Shown piece after piece: positions 17,086 through 26,100 of a stretch of 64,000 nt of DNA. Origin of the DNA: Fibrobacter sp. UBA4309 (GTDB taxonomy: Bacteria; Fibrobacterota; Fibrobacteria; Fibrobacterales; Fibrobacteraceae); assembly GCF_002395745.1 (NCBI RefSeq), contig NZ_DGUN01000046.1, positions 49,837 through 113,836 on the forward strand. Reading direction: 5' to 3'. Position 1 is the stretch's first letter. The number at the start of each line of letters is the position of its first letter. Made by a program: the position numbers and the translations under genes. The notes under the pieces are model-generated. The model searched no databases and was not told where the DNA came from. It was given only the letters and a program-made list of their open reading frames with translations.

Positions 17086-17108
17086 GACAAAACGACGAAC
17101 GAGCGGTC

Positions 17109-17693
17109 TTATTTCGCGCGTTCGAGGTAAGAACCGTCGCGGGTGTCCACGCGGATCTTGGTGTTGTTCTCGATGAACAGCGGAATCATCACCTTGGCGC
17201 CGGTTTCAACGGTGCATTCGCGGAGAACGTTACCGCTGGTGTTGCCCTGCACAGCCGGAGGAGCGTCGATGATCATGAGGTCAACGAAGGTCGGCGGAAT
17301 CACTTCGATAGGCAGGGTATCGCCGCTCTTCGGGTCCTTCCACCAGGTGACTTCGACGGTAGCGCCGTCAAGCAGCCACACTTCGCAGCCGTTGAGGTGA
17401 TCCTTCGAGATTTCTTCGGTTTCCTGATTTTCGTTGTTCAAGAAGTACCAAGTAGCACCGTCGTTGTAGAGGTACGTCATTTCGGTGTAGGTCACTTCGG
17501 CTTCTTCGACCGTGTCGCCGCTCTTCCAGGTGCGTTCGAGCGTGCGGCCCGTCACCAGGTTCTTGATGCGGACGCGGTTAAAGGCCTGGCCCTTACCCGG
17601 CTTCACAAACTGGTTTTCGATGATTTCGTACGGCTGGCCGTCGACCATAATTTTTAACTTCTTGCGGAATTCGTTGGTGCTTACAGTACCCAT
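17109..17693 (-). CDS. efp: Translation elongation factor P
   Basis: 194 residues, three-domain EF-P length. The modification loop is VKPGKGQAF with the target lysine at position 34, and the C-terminus has the conserved GDGSYLER-like end (RDGSYLERAK). EF-P relieves ribosome stalling at polyproline. The lysine and the adjacent divergent EpmB-like gene point to beta-lysylation. The two genes share a 41-base promoter region. A hairpin with a T-run follows the stop. Confidence 0.97.
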   Translation of the reverse strand: MGTVSTNEFRKKLKIMVDGQPYEIIENQFVKPGKGQAFNRVRIKNLVTGRTLERTWKSGDTVEEAEVTYTEMTYLYNDGATWYFLNNENQETEEISKDHLNGCEVWLLDGATVEVTWWKDPKSGDTLPIEVIPPTFVDLMIIDAPPAVQGNTSGNVLRECTVETGAKVMIPLFIENNTKIRVDTRDGSYLERAK

Positions 17694-17734
17694 ATTATCC
17701 TCTTGTTGATTTTGATTCTAAATTTAGCAATATA

Positions 17735-18709
17735 ATGGAAAGCCCCGTAACCGCATTCACGCAAATTTCTGACTTTTTGGAGTATCTCGGCGACGATTTT
17801 ACCGCAAACGAAGCCGTCGCCGGCACCATCGCGGGGCTAGACCGCAACCCAAAGTTCCCGTTCCTGTGTTCGCGCCACTACGCCGACCTTATCAAGAAGG
17901 CAAGCGAGCCAGCGGCACTGCTGCGCGAAATCCTACCGACAACGGAAGAACTTGCAAGCGTCCCCGGGTTCGTGGACGATCCCGTAGGAGACCTGCCCGC
18001 GGGCAAGGCGGAAAGCATCATCCAGAAATACGACCGGCGCGCCCTGATAGTCTCGACCGCCACCTGCGGTGCCCGTTGCCGCTTCTGTTTCCGCAAGAAC
18101 TACCCGTTCCGGAGTGTCCCGGACATCGCTCTCGAAGTCGGCAGCTGGCTCGACACGCACAGCGACATCTGGGAGGTAATCCTTTCGGGAGGCGACCCGC
18201 TGACGCTCGGCCCAGGGGCCTTCCGCGACCTCGTGGAAGCCATCGCCATGCACGGCTCGGTGACGACGCTGCGCATCCATACGAGGACCCCGGTCATGCG
18301 GCCTGACCTCGTGATGCAACATTTCGAGCTTTTACGCGAACTGCCCGCCCGCTTTGACTGCGTGCTGGTATCGCACGTGGACCACCCCGACGAACTTGAC
18401 GGCGAATCGCAGATGGTTTTTGCACAGCTCAAGTATTCCGGCTGGACTCTTTTGAACCAGGGCGTGCTGCTAAAAGGCGTGAACGACAGTGCCGCGACAC
18501 TCGAAAAACTGTGCCGCGGGCTCTTTACGCAAGGCGTCCTCCCCTACTACCTGCACCAGCTGGACCACGCGAACGGCGTTGCCCATTTTGAAGTAAACGA
18601 CGACGAAGCCCGCAGGCTCATCGCCGAAATCCGGACTAGACTGCCCGGTTACCTTGTCCCGAAACTCGTGCGCGAAATCGCGGGCGAAAAGAGCAAGACA
18701 CCTTTATAG
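17735..18709 (+). CDS. epmB: EpmB-like lysine 2,3-aminomutase (EF-P modification)
   Basis: 324 residues. The radical-SAM cluster is C-GAR-C-RF-C (CxxxCxxC) near residue 112, followed by SGGDPLTL and RIHTRTPVMRP, all KamA/EpmB family motifs. In E. coli EpmB isomerises lysine to beta-lysine, which EpmA then attaches to EF-P Lys34. The length and lack of long extensions fit EpmB better than catabolic KamA (about 420). Divergence from efp across 41 bases supports the assignment. EpmA is not in the window. A short GCGCC-TTC-GGCGC hairpin at 18709-18721 overlaps the stop. Confidence 0.88.
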   Translation: MESPVTAFTQISDFLEYLGDDFTANEAVAGTIAGLDRNPKFPFLCSRHYADLIKKASEPAALLREILPTTEELASVPGFVDDPVGDLPAGKAESIIQKYDRRALIVSTATCGARCRFCFRKNYPFRSVPDIALEVGSWLDTHSDIWEVILSGGDPLTLGPGAFRDLVEAIAMHGSVTTLRIHTRTPVMRPDLVMQHFELLRELPARFDCVLVSHVDHPDELDGESQMVFAQLKYSGWTLLNQGVLLKGVNDSAATLEKLCRGLFTQGVLPYYLHQLDHANGVAHFEVNDDEARRLIAEIRTRLPGYLVPKLVREIAGEKSKTPL

Positions 18710-18737
18710 CGCCTTCGGCGCAGTTACTAGTTAATAG

Positions 18738-20903
18738 TTACTCCTCTTCCTCCGGCTCGGTCTTTACGCAGCGGAGCGAGAATCCGCGTTTCTTCTGGTT
18801 GTATTGAGTCGTATAGAAGCCCATGGCCGTTTGGCGGTAATCAAAATACGCATACTTCGCCCCTGTAGCCGTTTTCGCTTCATCGGAAGTCCAGAAGTTT
18901 GCAAAATAGCCGTCATCGTCGAATTCTGTCTGGCTATAGTCATCATACGGATCTGCAAATGCTCCGTAATAGGCCCCCGTCGGAATCACCGAGAATCCAT
19001 AGGGGTCCGTCGACACCTTCACACTCGAATAGGTCGTCCAGCCCTTCGATGACTTCAGGAGCCCCGAAGCCCCATCCACCTTGTAGACGTAATTGCCCAG
19101 CTTATACCATTCCGTAGAATCTGGGACATGCCAGCCATCGGGACAGATGCCCTGATGCGGCTTTTTAACTTCTTCGGCGGCAGATGTCGTCAAGTATGAA
19201 GACGACAAGTCCATGGCCGCCGTCCACGTATAGAGCCTTCCGCCCATATTGCAGTTCTTATCGACATTCTTATAGCACCAGGCGTTTCCGACCAGGTTGT
19301 CATTATCCTTACTATAGTAGTTCAGGTTTTCGGCCATCCAGGTCTGGGTGCCGATAACGACCGTCCTGTATTCCTTCCCGTCGCGGGTATCCTTGAACTT
19401 GCCGTATTCCACCTCGCTATTCATGTAGTGTTCTGTCGGATAATCGTAAAGGGTCGCAGGGCGCCAGTAGCCTTTACCGCCATCGCATATATAGGTGGAA
19501 GTGGAGGACTCGGGCTTCATGAATTCGCCCGACTTCTTGGCCGTGCACGAGGCCTGATAAAGCTTCTCGGTCGAAAGCATAAGGCGCCACTGACCATCTT
19601 CGCAGACATAGTAATTGCCCAGGTTAGCGCTGTTGCCGTCCTTCAACTGGACAAACTCGCCATCCTTTTTGTCGGTACAAGCGCCAAATCCATAGGCTTC
19701 ACCTACGAAGAGGCTTATATACTGTTCGAAATCGGGAACCGGTTTCTGGATTTCTTCGAGCATCTGGCGAATGCCGGAGGTTCCATAGTTATAGGACATA
19801 ATCCAGTCGGCCATGGCGACACGGGTCTTTTCGCTATTGTCCCACGTACCGTCCTCTTCGATGTTGTCGGCAATGCTCGTGAGGCGGCTCAAGAGGTCGG
19901 ATTCCGAAAGGTCTCCCAGCAAAAGAATCGATGCCGCAAGCAACTTGGCGTCATCCTCGGTCGTCCCGAAAATGGACAGGGTTTCGAAGGAATGGTTCGC
20001 CCCGCCAAAACTGAACGCCTTCATGATTTCCTGTTCCGCGGCAGCCTTTGCCGCAGGCACATTCTTGTACTTGCCGCTCTGGGTAAACAGATACACGACA
20101 CGCTTGTGAATCAAGTGCATCAGAACGTTGATGTTCACGCTTTCACGGTCCTTCAAATCGACAATGCCGCGCAACGTTATGGTCCCGGTAGAATTCTTGA
20201 AAAAGTTTTCGTTGTAGTAACTACCGCTGACTTGCAACTGCGCATACTGATTCGAAAGCGTCACCTTGGGAGAAGTAAAGCCGCCCTTGTCATCGGTCAC
20301 TTCCCATTCGAAGTTCGTACCCGTAAGGTCAAGCTCTTCGTCGAGTTCGGACAGCCTGACGGTACTCCCGGCCAGGAAGGGGCCCTTTTCGGCAACGCCC
20401 TTAAAAGTCTGCTTGCTGATGGCAACCGTCTTTACCGTTTCTCCGGCACCATTCACGCTGGAACTCGATTCAGAAACCTTGCTCGAGCTGGACTTCGCGG
20501 AACTGCTCGACTTGTCGCCAGAGTCAGCGGAGCCGCCCTTCGAAGAAGAACTGCCCTTGGACGAAGACGAGTTGTCCTTGGAATCCGCAGAACCGCCTTT
20601 TGATGAAGAGGACTTGTCCTTGGAATCCGAAGAACCTTTCTTTGACGACGAAGATTCCGGTTCGCCAATGTCTTCCCACTTTTCCTTGTGGCACAAGAAA
20701 TTGTGCTCTTCGTCTTCGACGAAGATAATATCGCCGTCCCTATCGGAATTACAGGAACCCAGATCGTAAATCGATTCTACGCTGGAGCCATCCGCAGGGT
20801 AACTGTCGGACGTAACGATGTTATCAGAAGAGGAGTCTCCGCTGCACCCTCCCAAAAGCACAGCAAGGGAAATCGGCAACAGGGCATAAAGGTTCTTTTT
20901 CAT
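18738..20903 (-). CDS. FISUMP-domain lipoprotein
   Basis: 721 residues. The lipobox is LLGGC after a classic signal, with Ser/Asp next. A Ser/Lys/Asp-rich linker of about 80 residues (SSSKGGSADSKDNSSSS type) follows. A central domain begins KGVAEKGPFLAGSTVRLSELD, a beta-sandwich-like stretch seen in surface proteins. The C-terminal FISUMP domain has DTRDGKEYRTVVIGTQTWMAENLNYYS, then CPDGWHVPDSTEWYKLGNYV and FSLRCVK. GAGGT precedes the ATG by 5 bases, and TATATT lies upstream. It converges on epmB. The role is unknown; surface location is likely. Confidence 0.88.
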   Translation of the reverse strand: MKKNLYALLPISLAVLLGGCSGDSSSDNIVTSDSYPADGSSVESIYDLGSCNSDRDGDIIFVEDEEHNFLCHKEKWEDIGEPESSSSKKGSSDSKDKSSSSKGGSADSKDNSSSSKGSSSSKGGSADSGDKSSSSAKSSSSKVSESSSSVNGAGETVKTVAISKQTFKGVAEKGPFLAGSTVRLSELDEELDLTGTNFEWEVTDDKGGFTSPKVTLSNQYAQLQVSGSYYNENFFKNSTGTITLRGIVDLKDRESVNINVLMHLIHKRVVYLFTQSGKYKNVPAAKAAAEQEIMKAFSFGGANHSFETLSIFGTTEDDAKLLAASILLLGDLSESDLLSRLTSIADNIEEDGTWDNSEKTRVAMADWIMSYNYGTSGIRQMLEEIQKPVPDFEQYISLFVGEAYGFGACTDKKDGEFVQLKDGNSANLGNYYVCEDGQWRLMLSTEKLYQASCTAKKSGEFMKPESSTSTYICDGGKGYWRPATLYDYPTEHYMNSEVEYGKFKDTRDGKEYRTVVIGTQTWMAENLNYYSKDNDNLVGNAWCYKNVDKNCNMGGRLYTWTAAMDLSSSYLTTSAAEEVKKPHQGICPDGWHVPDSTEWYKLGNYVYKVDGASGLLKSSKGWTTYSSVKVSTDPYGFSVIPTGAYYGAFADPYDDYSQTEFDDDGYFANFWTSDEAKTATGAKYAYFDYRQTAMGFYTTQYNQKKRGFSLRCVKTEPEEEE

Positions 20904-21000
20904 ATGGACCTCGATTTATTTGTACCCATTAATATATGTTCTTTATGAGAAAAAGCAACTAAGTAGGCTTACCCTTCTCCACAAAATGCGGAAAATCACA

Positions 21001-22425
21001 CTAGAACAGCGTTTTCAAGCCGAAACCGATAATACCGTCAAGGTAATTTTCGCCATTTCGCAGGGCATAGTACAGGTTGACACTCCAGTTGCCCCGATAT
21101 TGCGTAAAGCCAACGCCGTAATCCTGCTCACGCGCCCAACCATGTCCCGGGGCCATACGGCGGTACAATCCCGGCAAGTAAAAGATTTCGACGCTCAGGT
21201 CGTAACCGTCCTGCCACAGAACGGCAAATTCAGAGAGTCCGTAAGCGCGGCTGCGGAGCGAACGGTAATGCAAGCCCTTGAAGTTCTCGGGACCGCCAAG
21301 CGCAAAGAGGTCGGTCCGGCGGAGAGCCGCGTCTGTCGGGAAGATTCCTCCCGCCATGCCCGAAAAACGGCTGATAAAATTGCCGTATAACGGATAGTAC
21401 GCCACTGCCGACGCAGCCGCGGACAAAAAATTGTCCAGCGAATCGGGGCGATCCATTTTCCATGTGGCCGCAGCATTCAAGCGCCAACCCCTGCGGGGCA
21501 GCACGAACCTATCCAGCGAAACATAAGACATTTCGAAGGAGGAATGCTTGTCGTCTTCGCTGATTCCGAAAAACACGCCTACCGTAAAATCGAAACCGAT
21601 ATCGCGCGTAACGCCCGCCTCGCCAACGATAAGCCTTTCTATATATTCTCCCGCTCCGGAATCCGGTTCCTGTACGTCTGCGACAAGCGTTTCTTCGTCA
21701 AAACGGCCACGCAGCACGACATTCCAGGCGCTACCAAATACCCACGGTTCCTTGTAATAACCTTCGAGATGGCGCGAGTCTTCTCCCGTAAATCCTTCCA
21801 GCTGCAAGTCGCGAGCCGTCCCGGCGATATTGAACAGGTTGATATCGACTTGTCCTTCCCAAACATCTTCTTCGCTCGAATAGGTGAGAATTCCTTCGGC
21901 AGTAGAGAAATTCGCCTTGCGCATGCTGTAGGCGGGAACAATCCTGTTCCTTGCGGGGTCCCGGAAAAGACGCACGGGAGCAGTCTTTTCGAAATAGCCT
22001 ATACGGGCAAGTTTCTGTTCCGAGCGTTCCAAATCCGTAAGGGAGACGGGCTCGCCGGCAGAAATGCCCGTAAGCCTCCGGAAAACTTCGGGCTTTGTCC
22101 CGCTGGAATCCAGATTCTCGGCAGGCGCCCATACCCAGGCGAAACCACGGTCCAGCTTTAACGTTAAAACATGTTTTCCGTCGGTTTCGTTCAGAGTCCC
22201 CTGCAATCGCGCCGCAATAAAGCCTCTATTCTCGTAATAGCGCACAAGTTTATCAGCCAGCGGTTTCCATGCGTCGCAAGGCGCGCCCTTTGCAGTTTCC
22301 ATCTGCACTTCGTCAAAGGCATCGTGTTCACTAACCCATGCGACGCTGTCGACAGTACACACGTCCCCGCCCTTCGCCAGCGCGAAGGCAGTCAAGAACA
22401 ATATGTACAGCACCGTTTTTTTCAT
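21001..22425 (-). CDS. Omp85/TPS-like outer-membrane protein with POTRA region
   Basis: 474 residues with a signal peptide (MKKTVLYILFLTAFALAKG). Residues 50-180 alternate as POTRA-like units: LADKLVRYYENRGFIAARLQG, then RGFAWVWAP and SLTDLERSEQKLARIGYF. The rest is beta-barrel: alternating aromatic strands and a terminal Phe (GFGLKTLF). LFALGGPENFKGLHYRSLRSRAYG resembles the G-x-x-x-x-[RK]-G-[FY] region conserved in Omp85 barrels. It is smaller than BamA and could be a TamA- or FhaC-like exporter or a Patatin-type barrel. It follows the giant OMP after a 233-base gap holding a repeat array. Confidence 0.7.
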   Translation of the reverse strand: MKKTVLYILFLTAFALAKGGDVCTVDSVAWVSEHDAFDEVQMETAKGAPCDAWKPLADKLVRYYENRGFIAARLQGTLNETDGKHVLTLKLDRGFAWVWAPAENLDSSGTKPEVFRRLTGISAGEPVSLTDLERSEQKLARIGYFEKTAPVRLFRDPARNRIVPAYSMRKANFSTAEGILTYSSEEDVWEGQVDINLFNIAGTARDLQLEGFTGEDSRHLEGYYKEPWVFGSAWNVVLRGRFDEETLVADVQEPDSGAGEYIERLIVGEAGVTRDIGFDFTVGVFFGISEDDKHSSFEMSYVSLDRFVLPRRGWRLNAAATWKMDRPDSLDNFLSAAASAVAYYPLYGNFISRFSGMAGGIFPTDAALRRTDLFALGGPENFKGLHYRSLRSRAYGLSEFAVLWQDGYDLSVEIFYLPGLYRRMAPGHGWAREQDYGVGFTQYRGNWSVNLYYALRNGENYLDGIIGFGLKTLF

Positions 22426-22461
22426 ATCCTAGGTTCTACCAACTAATTAATTCCTCTAGTC

Positions 22462-22507
22462 TGGATCCTTCGACTCCGCAACTACGTTGCTTCGCTCAGG
22501 ATGACAC
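22462..22507 (-). repeat. Dispersed palindromic element, copy B
   Basis: 46 bases. Read on the minus strand it begins GTGTCATCCTGAGC and ends GTCGAAGGATCCA, the same arms as copy A at 15281. The inner hairpin is GCAAC-GTA-GTTGC, different in sequence from copy A but still paired. It lies between the POTRA-barrel gene and the heptamer array. Confidence 0.75.
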
Positions 22508-22534
22508 ACCCCACACCTCACATTCCACATTACA

Positions 22535-22660
22535 CATCATCCATTCTCCATCATCCATTATCCATCATCAATCATCCATTATCCATTATCCATCATCCAT
22601 TATCCATTATCCATTATCCATCATCAATCATCCATTATCAATCATCCATTATCAATTATC
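22535..22660. repeat. Heptamer tandem repeat (ATCCATT/ATCCATC/ATCAATC)
   Basis: About 18 near-perfect 7-base units in a row, built mainly from ATCCATT, ATCCATC and ATCAATC. The array touches the stop codon of the 969-residue outer-membrane protein and lies in the gap before the POTRA-barrel gene. Such arrays vary in copy number by slippage. Confidence 0.9.
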
Positions 22661-25568
22661 AGAACATCGCCCTCGCTTCCGTGCTCAGCTTCTGGAAAAT
22701 ATTCTCTTCCGCATCACCGAAGCGAATCACGTAATAAAGTCCGAACGACAAGAAATCGTTCGCCTCGACAGATGCCGAAGCTTCTACACGATACGTACGT
22801 CCATCGCCATAGCCCTGCATCATCTGGTACGGGATAATGTCTCCCCCGCTTTCCATCTGGACTGCGGAGAACTGCACAAACGCATCGGCAAAGCGGTCCT
22901 TCGTATACCCGAACCGTAGCGAAGCTTCCCACAGGTACGCATCGAATTCATAATCCGCATCATCGCTACCTTCGCCAAGACGGTAGCGCCCGCCGGGCTG
23001 CACATGGAATCCGTCCCCAAAGCTATAGCGGTACCGTGCGGAAAAATCCCGCGTATCCCATTCCAGGTCCTGCAAGGCCTCCAGTTTTTCTTCTTCGAGC
23101 AAGGCCGTCGCCCCAACAAAATGCCTGTCGTTTATCTGGAAACCGACATCGATATCGTGATGGAAGACTGTTTCAAAATAGCCCATGGCACTCAACTTCT
23201 TGTCGTAATCGGCGCCAGGCTTGTACGTGACCGAGACCCCGGACGGATGCGACCAGTTGACACGGGCTTCCCACGAAACCGTGCCCGACGAAATTTTCCG
23301 GAGTTCATGCGGCGTCACCGGCGGAAAATACAGTTTTTTCCCGGTAGTGTCCTCTCCTGTAGCACTATACATCCCGCCCAGGGTAATGTCGCGCAGAATG
23401 CCCTCGCGCACTCCCAAAAACAATCCGGGATTCCATTCCAGGTCCACCCCGAACGCGGCATTCGAAGCCCGCGTCACGCCGACAGAATCGTTGCGGCCCA
23501 TGCCTTCGTACACGAAATCGCCATTGTCCACGCCTTCGATAAACATGCCCGTCAGGCTGTCGTAGCGGACATCGCCGGTACCGGGAGCCACAGCCCTGTA
23601 GACCGCCGTATAAGTCTGTTCTTCCGTAAGTCCGAGCTTATAGTTCATGGTTCCCGAAATGCCGCGGTCATCGTCGCCAAACCGCATATTCAAATCGCCC
23701 ATCCAGGAATGCTCCGCATCCGTGGAATCCAGTTTTCGGCGTTCGTATTGCAAGAAATGGTCCAGTTCGAAATAACGGTTACGGAATTCCGCCGTCTGCG
23801 TCCATGCCACCGACTGCAGGGAATCGCTCCAATCCTCGCCATACGTATCGCCACGGCGTTTCGCCAGTTTCGTCTCAACGCCTTCGCTTGCATTCCAGCG
23901 TTCCCCCACCAGCAGGAATCCCGTCCCCGATTTTCCGTAGGCGACTTCGTTTTCCCAGGAATCCGCACCTGTTTCCTTGCCATCGATTTTTGTATAGCGC
24001 ACGTCAAAATTGCCAAAGGGACGCCACAGCCCCTGCAAGTATTCCGTAGAGCCCAATGCCTGGAGGCGTTCCATTTCATTTTCCTGTACACTCGCCACAC
24101 GCACGACGCCCACGTCACTCTTGATATCGCGCGTCTTGTGGACCAACGAGATCTTGGCCCGTGAAGAATTCCATTCTTCGTTTTCTCCCTGGCGGTATCC
24201 CCAAAGCATGTTGGTATACCAGCCGGAGCCCAACCGCGTACGCATTCCGAATTCATCGTGGCGTAGGTTTCCCGACGATATCGCCGAACTGTCCAGATCC
24301 CATTCGTCCATCAACTTGTACGAATTCCAGTCCATATCGCTACCGGGGAAGGTGCCTATATCGAAACCGTCCTCCACGTAGTTCCCGTATACCGAGAAGG
24401 CTACAGGCAAGGATTTCATCTGTTCCGTAGAGTCGGTCGTGAGGAACCAGCGATAGGCCTTGCCTTCGGGGCCGTCGACGTCGTGCGACACGATATTGGA
24501 ATCGCGGCGGTTCATGGCGATTTCCAGGTCGGCGTAATAGCGGCGTTCCGCCTGCAGGCGCATCCGTGCACCAAAACGGTCCGTACGTTCCGGCCTGAGC
24601 AACGGCGACAGCGAATCAACACCACCAGGCAGGGAATCATCTGAACGGAACAGCCGGTTTCCCTTATCCGATTTCAATGCGGCGTAATCGTCATCGGTCC
24701 AGACGCCACGCTTTAGGCGATCGCGGTCGTTTTCCAGGCGGAACCCGGAAAGATCCAGGTAAATGTTCGGATGACGGTACTTGGCCTTCGCGGCATACAG
24801 GTTGTAGATATTTTCGTCTTCGTAGGCGTCGTATTCAACGCGGATTTCGTCATCGGGACCCGGCACACGGCGGCCCTTGAAATCCAGCAGGCCTCCCGCA
24901 TAATTCACCACATAGTCCCTGTCGCGGGTAAGTTTCTCTCCATTGAGCCAGACCGTTTCCGATTTCGGGACAACGGAAATATAGCCGCCATCGCTGATGG
25001 AATACCCTTCCCTCTGGCCGCTTACACCGTTCATCACCAGGACCTTTCTATTCGTCTCATCCGTACCTACGGCGCCGCGAATCTCGGTGTATCCGGCGCG
25101 GGCACCTGCCATGGCGCCGAGCGTGGAGCGTTCTATCGAGAAAAGCCCCATGTTTTCATCTTTCCACGTAAGGTCGCCCAGATGGAGCATCCAGTGGCGC
25201 GCTTCCATCCTGAAATAGATCTGGTCCACTTCTTGCAACGTCGCCGTCGTCTGGTTTCCCGCCTTGCGGTCCACATCCGAAAGGAGCGCGTCTATATAGA
25301 TGCTGTCTCCCACCATGCCCTGTATAGAAAGGCGCATTTCCTGGTCTACTTGCGTACCGCCATCACCGACGGTCACCTGCATCATCTTGTAGCCATGGGT
25401 TTCCAGTTTCGAATTCCCGCTGTCATCTTGTGCCACGGCTTCCGCAACAGACTTATTTCGAACTAGGTAATCAGGATTCCACACCGGAAGGGAATCCACA
25501 TCCATAGCCAGGGCTTTACCCAGCGATATTGTCACCAGAAGGGCAAAGAGCCAATTCTTTGCACCCAT
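22659..25568 (-). CDS. Giant outer-membrane beta-barrel protein
   Basis: 969 residues with a signal peptide (GAKNWLFALLVTISLGKALA). The sequence alternates polar and aromatic residues throughout and ends STEARAMF with the terminal Phe of outer-membrane barrels. A segment near residue 210, ETVWLNGEKLTRDRDYVVNY then AGGLLDFKGRRVPGPDDEIRVEY, matches the L-N-G-x-x-L-x-R-x-x-D-Y-x-[IV]-[DN]-Y motif of SprA-like proteins. Most of the length has no other recognised domain. It is the last gene of the MglA-MglB-DUF2914 series (5 bases after DUF2914) and runs into a heptamer repeat at its stop. A role in motility, adhesion or export is inference. Confidence 0.8.
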   Translation of the reverse strand: MGAKNWLFALLVTISLGKALAMDVDSLPVWNPDYLVRNKSVAEAVAQDDSGNSKLETHGYKMMQVTVGDGGTQVDQEMRLSIQGMVGDSIYIDALLSDVDRKAGNQTTATLQEVDQIYFRMEARHWMLHLGDLTWKDENMGLFSIERSTLGAMAGARAGYTEIRGAVGTDETNRKVLVMNGVSGQREGYSISDGGYISVVPKSETVWLNGEKLTRDRDYVVNYAGGLLDFKGRRVPGPDDEIRVEYDAYEDENIYNLYAAKAKYRHPNIYLDLSGFRLENDRDRLKRGVWTDDDYAALKSDKGNRLFRSDDSLPGGVDSLSPLLRPERTDRFGARMRLQAERRYYADLEIAMNRRDSNIVSHDVDGPEGKAYRWFLTTDSTEQMKSLPVAFSVYGNYVEDGFDIGTFPGSDMDWNSYKLMDEWDLDSSAISSGNLRHDEFGMRTRLGSGWYTNMLWGYRQGENEEWNSSRAKISLVHKTRDIKSDVGVVRVASVQENEMERLQALGSTEYLQGLWRPFGNFDVRYTKIDGKETGADSWENEVAYGKSGTGFLLVGERWNASEGVETKLAKRRGDTYGEDWSDSLQSVAWTQTAEFRNRYFELDHFLQYERRKLDSTDAEHSWMGDLNMRFGDDDRGISGTMNYKLGLTEEQTYTAVYRAVAPGTGDVRYDSLTGMFIEGVDNGDFVYEGMGRNDSVGVTRASNAAFGVDLEWNPGLFLGVREGILRDITLGGMYSATGEDTTGKKLYFPPVTPHELRKISSGTVSWEARVNWSHPSGVSVTYKPGADYDKKLSAMGYFETVFHHDIDVGFQINDRHFVGATALLEEEKLEALQDLEWDTRDFSARYRYSFGDGFHVQPGGRYRLGEGSDDADYEFDAYLWEASLRFGYTKDRFADAFVQFSAVQMESGGDIIPYQMMQGYGDGRTYRVEASASVEANDFLSFGLYYVIRFGDAEENIFQKLSTEARAMF

Positions 25569-25573
25569 AGATG

Positions 25574-26089
25574 CTACCTACCGGTAGAATCAATCATAAA
25601 CTGCTTGCTCGAAAGCAACTTGCGGCCCGCGACCAGATCGACGCTCCACTCGCCGGGTTTAAGCAGCGCGGGCGAAATTTCCGTATGGCAAACGCTGAAC
25701 TCGGACTGTACGTTCTCTGTCTTGCCTTCCAGGCCTTTTCTGTTGTCTGCAATTTTTATTTCGCAAGGCAGAATCTGTATGGTATCTGTTCCCCAGAACC
25801 AAATATGCACCAGGGAATCTTTCGACACCTGCGAGACATTCGATATCGTGGAATAAAAGTAAAGACGGGTATTTTCTTCGAAAACGCTGTCTACGCCAAA
25901 AGGCGTACCGCGCACCACGTTACGGCAGACCACGCTCTGTGCAGGCGACAGTTCCGTCTCGGCGACATCGCTGATCGCATGGTCTTCAATCCAGATGTAA
26001 ATGATCCTGTGGGCAAAGAACGCCAGGAAAACGGCCATGACAAGCACGGTCGTCTTTCTCAAATTACGAAGTGGCGGAATGCCGGCCAC
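25574..26089 (-). CDS. DUF2914-like membrane-anchored protein
   Basis: 171 residues. One N-terminal membrane segment (TTVLVMAVFLAFFAHRIIYIWI) is followed by a periplasmic domain with RLYFYSTISNV, SLVHIWFWGTDTI and a final KPGEWSVDLVAGRKLLSSKQF. That pattern (ordered strands with H-x-W-x-x-G and G-x-W-x-V-x-[LV]) fits DUF2914, a domain of unknown function found in many bacteria. It lies 11 bases after the MglB-like gene and 5 before the giant OMP, so it may connect cytoplasmic switch and outer membrane. Confidence 0.7.
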   Translation of the reverse strand: MAGIPPLRNLRKTTVLVMAVFLAFFAHRIIYIWIEDHAISDVAETELSPAQSVVCRNVVRGTPFGVDSVFEENTRLYFYSTISNVSQVSKDSLVHIWFWGTDTIQILPCEIKIADNRKGLEGKTENVQSEFSVCHTEISPALLKPGEWSVDLVAGRKLLSSKQFMIDSTGR

Positions 26090-26100
26090 AAGAACCTCGA

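Noticed and set aside
22535..22660. Heptamer array as a CRISPR array
   Set aside because: Units are 7 bases with no unique spacers and no cas genes nearby.
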